Position numbers and translations under genes: made by a program. A DNA stretch of 64,000 bases from Pistricoccus aurantiacus (GTDB lineage: Bacteria > Pseudomonadota > Gammaproteobacteria > Pseudomonadales > Halomonadaceae). The notes under the pieces were generated by a model, which worked only from the letters and a program-made list of their open reading frames with translations, did not search any database and was not told the DNA's origin. The stretch lies in NCBI RefSeq assembly GCF_007954585.1, contig NZ_CP042382.1, forward strand, positions 1,426,001 through 1,490,000, in the 5' to 3' direction. Positions 58,985 to 64,000 of this stretch are shown here, piece after piece; position 1 is the stretch's first letter; the number at the start of each line of letters is the position of its first letter.

Positions 58985-59943
58985 GAGCCTGTCTCCTCGG
59001 GCAGTGGGAGGGCACCATGGGCGAGACGCTGCCCCAGAATGCGTCGGAACAGGGCCGGATCGTGGGGAGAGAGATCGTGGGCGGGCGGATCCACGTAGAC
59101 CACCAGCAGTCGGGACAGCCAGTAGCGCAGGGCGGTCATGCGCAGCATCATCGGCCAGGCATCCCGCTCTGCCGCCGTCAGCTTGCGGCGCGCCTGGTAA
59201 GCCTCGAGGATGGCCGCGTAGCGCGCCGGTTCCAGTCGACCCTCGCTGTCGCTGGCCCAGTCGTTGATCACGATGGCCAGATCGAAGAGCAGATCTCCGG
59301 TGCAGCCGTTGTAGAAGTCGATGATGCCTCCCAGACGGTCACCCTCGAACAAGGTGTTGTCGCGAAACAGATCCCCGTGCAGGGCGCCTTGGGGAAGCGG
59401 TTCGGCCTCGGCGAAATAGCTCTGGTAGTCGTCGATCTCGTTCTTCATCAGCGTCTGGTCGTCCGCGGACAGATAGACCAGCACCCGATGGTGCATGGCG
59501 CTCAGCCAGTGGAGATCCCGGGGGTTGGGGCGGCTGCCTTCGAAACGTCGGGAAACCCGGTGCATGCGTCCCAAGGCGTCTCCCAGAGCGCGACACTGTC
59601 CGAGACTCGGCGCCCTGGGGTGCTTGCCGGGCAGGCGTGGAAAGAGCAGGGCGGGCTTGTCCGCCAGACTCTGCAGGGCAATACCTTCGCGGTCGTGCAG
59701 CGGTCCGGGCACCGGGAGTTTGTATTCCGCCAGGTAGTCGAGCAGCGCGACGAAGAACGGTAGCTCCTCGTGCTCCCCCTGCTCGAACAGGGTCAGCACC
59801 AGTTCGTGCCGGTCCGTGGTGACGAAGTAGGTGGTGTTCTCGGTACCACTGGGGACGCCTTCAAGCCGGGTCAATCGCCCGGCATCGAAGCGCGTCAGGA
59901 AATCGGCGACCTGGGAGTCGTCAAGCGGGGTGAATACGGCCAT
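58981..59943 (-). CDS. thrB: Homoserine kinase, type II (ThrB)
   Basis: A 320-residue choline/aminoglycoside-kinase-fold enzyme that phosphorylates homoserine on the way to threonine. Kinase motifs are GALHGDLFRDNTLFEGDRLG (catalytic HGDLFRDN) and GIIDFYNGCTGDLLFDLAIV (metal-binding Asp). MAVFTPLDDSQVADFL at ATG 59943 is the family start; a longer frame to 59976 is ignored. It forms a unit with speA downstream and with the DUF2782 gene upstream, the arrangement seen beside polA in Pseudomonas relatives. Confidence 0.93.
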   Translation of the reverse strand: MAVFTPLDDSQVADFLTRFDAGRLTRLEGVPSGTENTTYFVTTDRHELVLTLFEQGEHEELPFFVALLDYLAEYKLPVPGPLHDREGIALQSLADKPALLFPRLPGKHPRAPSLGQCRALGDALGRMHRVSRRFEGSRPNPRDLHWLSAMHHRVLVYLSADDQTLMKNEIDDYQSYFAEAEPLPQGALHGDLFRDNTLFEGDRLGGIIDFYNGCTGDLLFDLAIVINDWASDSEGRLEPARYAAILEAYQARRKLTAAERDAWPMMLRMTALRYWLSRLLVVYVDPPAHDLSPHDPALFRRILGQRLAHGALPLPEETGS

Positions 59944-60034
59944 GTGTCTCTCGCCCGGGGTTGCGAAGGCGCACATTGTAGCGCCTTGACCCGGGAATTT
60001 ACGACACCGCCGAGAGAGAAACCGGGCGGCTAGC

Positions 60035-60325
60035 CTACCATTCGATCAGCACCCAGCTGGGCACGGCGACGCGGTCGCCTTCCTGGCGCTCGAAGTTGCC
60101 GTCGCCGTCATCGTCGAGCAGGTAATAGGCCGGGCCGATACTGGGCTCGATTCTGATGGCGTAGAGCTGTCCGTTGACCCGGTATTCACGGATGGTGCGG
60201 TCCTGCTCCTGGCGGATGGTGACATCCGGCTCCACCTGGGAAGACTCCTGGGCACTCACAGAGCCGACGCTTCCCAGCAGGGCCAGGCTCAGTCCCAAGG
60301 CGGCGAGAGGTTTGACGACTGACAT
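60035..60325 (-). CDS. DUF2782-family periplasmic protein
   Basis: A 96-residue exported protein with signal peptide (LAALGLSLALLGSVGSVSA, cleaved near AQESS) and the DUF2782 core DVTIRQEQDRTIREYRVNGQ, LYAIRIEPSIGPAYYLLDDD and GDGNFERQ. Function is unknown. It is conserved between polA and thrB in related gammaproteobacteria, and is divergent from polA here. Confidence 0.88.
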   Translation of the reverse strand: MSVVKPLAALGLSLALLGSVGSVSAQESSQVEPDVTIRQEQDRTIREYRVNGQLYAIRIEPSIGPAYYLLDDDGDGNFERQEGDRVAVPSWVLIEW

Positions 60326-60505
60326 GATGAACTCCTGTCCTGATCAATACGTTACCTAGTGTAAGCCTATTTAGGCGGATAAGCTTATTCGCAGTGAAAA
60401 AGACGTTGCGACCAACGGAATCTGCCTTCTGCCTGTCGGTTGGACCTGACGTCCGAGGCGGCGCTGCGTATCATGGCCCCCATTGCCACAGCAAGGAACC
60501 TTCCC

Positions 60506-63289
60506 ATGGCCGCGAACAAGCCGATCGTGCTCGTCGATGGATCCTCTTACCTGTACCGCGCCTTTCACGCCCTGCCGGCGCTGACCACCTCCAAGGGCCA
60601 GCCCACCGGCGCCGTCAAGGGCGTGCTCAGCATGCTCAAGCGGCTGATCAAGGACTACCCGGACAGCCCCATGGCGGTGGTATTCGACGCCAAGGGCAAG
60701 ACCTTTCGCGACGAATTGTTCGAGCAGTACAAGGCCCATCGCCCGCCGATGCCGGAAGACTTGCGCGCACAGGTGGAACCGCTGCACGCCTGCGTGCGGG
60801 CACTGGGCCTGCCGCTGCTCAGCATCGAGGGCGTCGAGGCAGACGACGTGATCGGCACCCTGGCCCGCCAGGCCACGGAGGCCGGACGCGAGGCGGTGAT
60901 CTCCACCGGGGACAAGGACATGGCCCAGTTGGTCAACGGCCATGTCACCCTGGTCAACACCATGAAGGACGAGGTGCTGGATCGCCAGGGCGTCGAGGAC
61001 AAGTTCGGCCTGCCCCCGGAGCGCATCATCGATTTCCTGGCGCTGATGGGTGATAAGGTGGATAACATTCCTGGAGTGCCCGGGGTTGGTGAAAAGACCG
61101 CCCTGGGGCTGCTGCAGGGCATAGAAGGGGGGCTCGAAGGCGTCTACGCCAACCTGGAGCAGGTCAAGACCCTGAGCTTTCGCGGCGCCAAGACCCTCGC
61201 TAAAAAGCTCGAGGAGCATCGCGACCAGGCCTTTCTTTCCTACGAGCTCGCCACCATCAAGACCGACTGCGAGCTGCCGGTGGGTCTGGACGACTTGGAC
61301 ATCGCCCAGCCGAATCGCCAGGCGTTGCGGGAGCATTATCAGGAGCTGGAGTTCAAGGCCTGGCTCACGGAGCTGCTGGAAGGCCAGGACGAAGGCGTCG
61401 ACGACACGCCAGGCGGCGCGGCGCTGAGCAAGGAGGCGGAGGAATCCGTGCCGGCCAGATCCCCGGATCGTCGCGATCAGGTGATCGACACTCAGGCTAT
61501 CCTCGATAACTGGCTCGAGCGGCTGCGCCAGGCGGATGCCTTCTGCTTCGACCTGGAAACCACCAGTCTGAATTACATGCGGGCGGAGATCGTCGGTATC
61601 GGCCTGGCTCTCGAGCCCGGCGAGGCAGCCTATATTCCCCTGGCTCACGATTACCTGGATGCTCCCGCCCAGTTGGAACGCGACCGTGTATTGGAGGCCT
61701 TGAAACCCCTGCTGGAGGATCCGAGCAAGGGCAAGATCGGCCAGAACCTCAAGTACGATATCTCCGTGCTGGCCAACTATGCGATCAACGTGGCCGGGCC
61801 GCTGACGGATACCATGCTCGAGTCCTACGTGCTCAACTCCACCGCCACCCGCCACGACATGGATTCCCTGGCGCTCAAGTACCTGGGGGAGAAGACGATC
61901 AGCTTCGCGGAGATCGCCGGCAAGGGCGCCAAGCAGTTGACCTTCAACCAGATCGCTCTGGAGCAGGCGGTGCCCTACGCCTGCGAGGACGTGGACATCA
62001 CCCTGCGGCTGCACCGGGAACTGCGTCCTCGGGTGGAAGCCGAAGGACGGCTGGCGGAGGTGCTCGATACCCTGGAAACGCCGCTGATTCCGGTGCTCTC
62101 GCGCATGGAGCGCACCGGCGTTGCGCTGGATGCCAAGCGTCTCGAGGCCCAGAGCGAGGAGCTCACCAAGCGTATCGCCAAGCTGGAGGAAAAGGCCTTC
62201 GAGCTGGCCGGTCGGGAGTTCAATCTGGGCTCCCCCAAGCAGCTGGGCCAGATCCTCTTCGAGGAGCAGAAGATTCCGGTGATCAAGAAAACCCCCAAGG
62301 GCGCGCCTTCCACCGCGGAGGCGGTGCTCGAGGAACTGGCGCTGGATTATCCGCTGCCCAAGGTGATCATCGAGCATCGCGGACTTTCCAAGCTCAAGTC
62401 CACCTACACGGACAAGCTGCCCCGGCTGATCGACAAGGCCACCGGGCGGGTGCACACCAGCTACCATCAGGCGGTCACCGCCACCGGGCGGCTGTCGTCG
62501 AGCGACCCCAATCTGCAGAACATTCCCATCCGCAGCGAGGAAGGGCGCAAGATTCGCCAGGCCTTCATCGCTCGGCCTGGCTATCGCATCGTCGCCGCGG
62601 ACTACTCCCAGATCGAACTGCGGATCATGGCGCACCTCTCCGAGGATCAGGGGCTGCTGGATGCCTTCGCCGAGGGTCAGGACATTCACGCCGCCACCGC
62701 CTCGGAGGTCTTCGGTACCGATCTGGACAAGGTCAGCAATGATCAGCGCCGCAGCGCCAAGGCGATCAACTTCGGGCTGATCTACGGCATGAGCGCCTGG
62801 GGGCTAGGCCGACAGCTGCATATCGAGCGCGGCCAGGCCCAGATCTATATCGACCGCTATTTCGATCGCTACCCCGGCGTGGCACGCTACATGGACAAGA
62901 TTCGCGTCCAGGCGGCGGAAGATGGCTTCGTGGAAACCGTCTTCGGCCGGCGTCTCTATCTGCCTGAGATCAAGGCTCAGAACTCGACGCGCCGCCAGGC
63001 GGCGGAGCGCACCGCCATCAACGCCCCCATGCAGGGCACCGCCGCGGACATCATCAAGAAAGCGATGATCAAGGTGGATACCTGGCTGCAGGAGGAAGCG
63101 GGCAAGAAAAACGGCCTGGATGCCTGGATGGTGATGCAGGTGCACGACGAACTGGTATTCGAGGTCAAGGAGGATCAGGTCGAGGCGTTCATCGACGCGG
63201 TCAAGAAGTACATGCGTGACGCCGGCACCCTCAAGGTGGAATTGATCGTCGAGGCCAATGCCGGAGCCAACTGGGACGAGGCGCATTAG
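60506..63289 (+). CDS. polA: DNA polymerase I
   Basis: A 927-residue polymerase with all three activities. The 5'-3' exonuclease domain covers residues about 1-300 ([33 protein letters not shown]). The 3'-5' proofreading domain starts near residue 335 with the acidic motif FDLETTS near 348, so it looks active. The polymerase domain shows motif A DYSQIELR near 699, motif [17 protein letters not shown] and motif [11 protein letters not shown] near 877. ATG 60506 ([12 protein letters not shown]) follows AAGGAA at seven bases. Confidence 0.97.
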   Translation: MAANKPIVLVDGSSYLYRAFHALPALTTSKGQPTGAVKGVLSMLKRLIKDYPDSPMAVVFDAKGKTFRDELFEQYKAHRPPMPEDLRAQVEPLHACVRALGLPLLSIEGVEADDVIGTLARQATEAGREAVISTGDKDMAQLVNGHVTLVNTMKDEVLDRQGVEDKFGLPPERIIDFLALMGDKVDNIPGVPGVGEKTALGLLQGIEGGLEGVYANLEQVKTLSFRGAKTLAKKLEEHRDQAFLSYELATIKTDCELPVGLDDLDIAQPNRQALREHYQELEFKAWLTELLEGQDEGVDDTPGGAALSKEAEESVPARSPDRRDQVIDTQAILDNWLERLRQADAFCFDLETTSLNYMRAEIVGIGLALEPGEAAYIPLAHDYLDAPAQLERDRVLEALKPLLEDPSKGKIGQNLKYDISVLANYAINVAGPLTDTMLESYVLNSTATRHDMDSLALKYLGEKTISFAEIAGKGAKQLTFNQIALEQAVPYACEDVDITLRLHRELRPRVEAEGRLAEVLDTLETPLIPVLSRMERTGVALDAKRLEAQSEELTKRIAKLEEKAFELAGREFNLGSPKQLGQILFEEQKIPVIKKTPKGAPSTAEAVLEELALDYPLPKVIIEHRGLSKLKSTYTDKLPRLIDKATGRVHTSYHQAVTATGRLSSSDPNLQNIPIRSEEGRKIRQAFIARPGYRIVAADYSQIELRIMAHLSEDQGLLDAFAEGQDIHAATASEVFGTDLDKVSNDQRRSAKAINFGLIYGMSAWGLGRQLHIERGQAQIYIDRYFDRYPGVARYMDKIRVQAAEDGFVETVFGRRLYLPEIKAQNSTRRQAAERTAINAPMQGTAADIIKKAMIKVDTWLQEEAGKKNGLDAWMVMQVHDELVFEVKEDQVEAFIDAVKKYMRDAGTLKVELIVEANAGANWDEAH

Positions 63290-63625
63290 CCTTCTCCCGT
63301 CGTGGTTCAGAAGCACGTGGTGGGGTGATTCACTGCCGCGTGGCTGTCCTGCCGGCTTGCTATAAAACCCGATGGCGCAAGGGCTTGCAGCAGTGATCCA
63401 TTGGGCGTTGCCTCGGCTAGACGGTTATTACAAAATAATTACAAGTTAATATACATAACACTACATCGATCCTGTACAGCCAAGTGGATTCTCTAGCTTT
63501 CTATCAAGAGTTTCCAAGCTGTTTCCAAGACACAAAAATACGCTTGAACATCTAGAGACTGATCAACTTCACCCGCGGCTCAGGATTTCGTTGTCAGCCA
63601 TTGAGTCAAGTATTGAGCTAAACAA
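63290..63625. other. AT-rich intergenic region with a tandem GTTTCCAAG repeat
   Basis: About 336 bases without a gene. The second half is AT-rich and likely carries the promoter of the following gene. GTTTCCAAG occurs twice, at 63510-63518 and 63521-63529, offset by 11 bases, which would place two identical sites on one DNA face. Confidence 0.45.
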
Positions 63626-64000
63626 ATGAACAAGACCCTTGTAATACTGGTAGCGGGCCTGACGCCTCAATTGATCGGCTCGCGCACGCCCCACCTGGCT
63701 AGGTTTGCCAGAGAGGGGAGTATGCGCCCTTTGAGCACGGTCATGCCGGCGGTAGCCTCGAGCGTGCAGTCTACCCTGGTTACCGGGCTTCTCCCTGCGG
63801 AGCACGGCATCGTCGCTAACGGCTGGTATTGCCGCGATGCCGCGGAGATACGGCTTTGGCGTCAATCGAGCCGCTTGGTAAAGGGAGAGAAGATATGGGA
63901 AGCAGGCAAGGCGAAAAATCTCGATTTCACCTGTGCCAACATGTTCTGGGGTCACAACATGTATTCATCCGCGGACTGGAGCGCTACACCGTGCCCCCAG
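63626..64000 (+). CDS. Alkaline phosphatase-superfamily phosphodiesterase, N-terminal part (cut by window edge)
   Basis: From ATG 63626 the frame is open to the window end (125 codons) and gives MNKTLVILVAGLTPQLIG followed by TPHLARFAREGSMRPLST, then MPAVASSVQSTLVTGLLPAE, HGIVANGWYCRDAAEIRLWR and CANMFWGHNMYSS. This is the start of a type I phosphodiesterase/nucleotide-pyrophosphatase-like protein; the Thr of SVQSTLVTG is the expected catalytic nucleophile. The usual first metal-ligand Asp position (LVxDGL) reads LVAGL here. The remaining two thirds lie outside the window. Confidence 0.85.
   Translation, partial: MNKTLVILVAGLTPQLIGSRTPHLARFAREGSMRPLSTVMPAVASSVQSTLVTGLLPAEHGIVANGWYCRDAAEIRLWRQSSRLVKGEKIWEAGKAKNLDFTCANMFWGHNMYSSADWSATPCPQ

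Noticed and set aside
60371-62689. 772-residue open frame on the minus strand
   Set aside because: Antisense shadow of polA, caused by GC-rich codon bias.

Overview
The window looks like chromosomal DNA of a moderately halophilic gammaproteobacterium, most likely a member of the Halomonadaceae. I base this on the 16S/23S sequence read by eye, the generally GC-rich coding sequence, and gene neighbourhoods shared with Halomonas and Pseudomonas relatives (murJ-ribF-ileS-lspA-fkpB-ispH; thrB-DUF2782-polA; ilvI-ilvH next to ilvY/ilvC). Genus assignment is inference; no database was consulted.

Layout. 1-6.8 kb is a housekeeping run: murJ end, ribF, ileS, lspA, fkpB, ispH. 6.9-13.3 kb is a visibly more AT-rich minor-pilin cluster (fimT/gspH-like, pilV, pilW, pilX, pilY1, pilE-like) for priming and tipping a type IV pilus. 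13.4-19.2 kb carries a PP0621-like protein, bamD, rluD, pgeF and clpB; clpB has a near-consensus heat-shock promoter and a strong terminator. 19.3-25.7 kb is the most unusual part: one 1693-residue protein with no family I can name, with a helix-hairpin-helix-like start and an OmpA-like domain, transcribed divergently from a LuxR-type regulator. 25.7-30.4 kb is branched-chain amino acid synthesis (a structured leader, ilvI, ilvH, then ilvY and ilvC divergent around a palindromic operator). pssA precedes a complete rRNA operon (16S, tRNA-Ile, a decayed tRNA-Ile copy, tRNA-Ala, 23S, 5S) with promoter, boxA sites, processing stems and terminator.

37-48.5 kb holds mixed single genes and a minus-strand run (quinone-oxidoreductase-like, LOG, DUF501, small unknown, YbaK, thioesterase, unknown), then patB/malY, a cnoX-like thioredoxin-TPR protein and a secreted 631-residue protein. 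48.5-54.3 kb is an accessory, decaying patch: a TRAP permease (dctM) fragment, an IS1111-type IS110-family element with both inverted repeats and a likely guide-RNA region, an NCS1 transporter, an orphan solute-binding protein, a frameshifted IS5-type transposase remnant, and an initiator tRNA next to a decayed copy of itself. 54.4-64 kb returns to core genes: a FAH-family hydrolase, a fused CoA-transferase, speA, thrB, a DUF2782 protein, polA, and the start of an alkaline-phosphatase-superfamily gene cut by the window edge.

The best candidates for something undescribed are the 1693-residue protein with its divergent regulator, the structured ilv leader, and the guide-RNA-like 3' end of the IS element. 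None of these functions can be proven from sequence alone.
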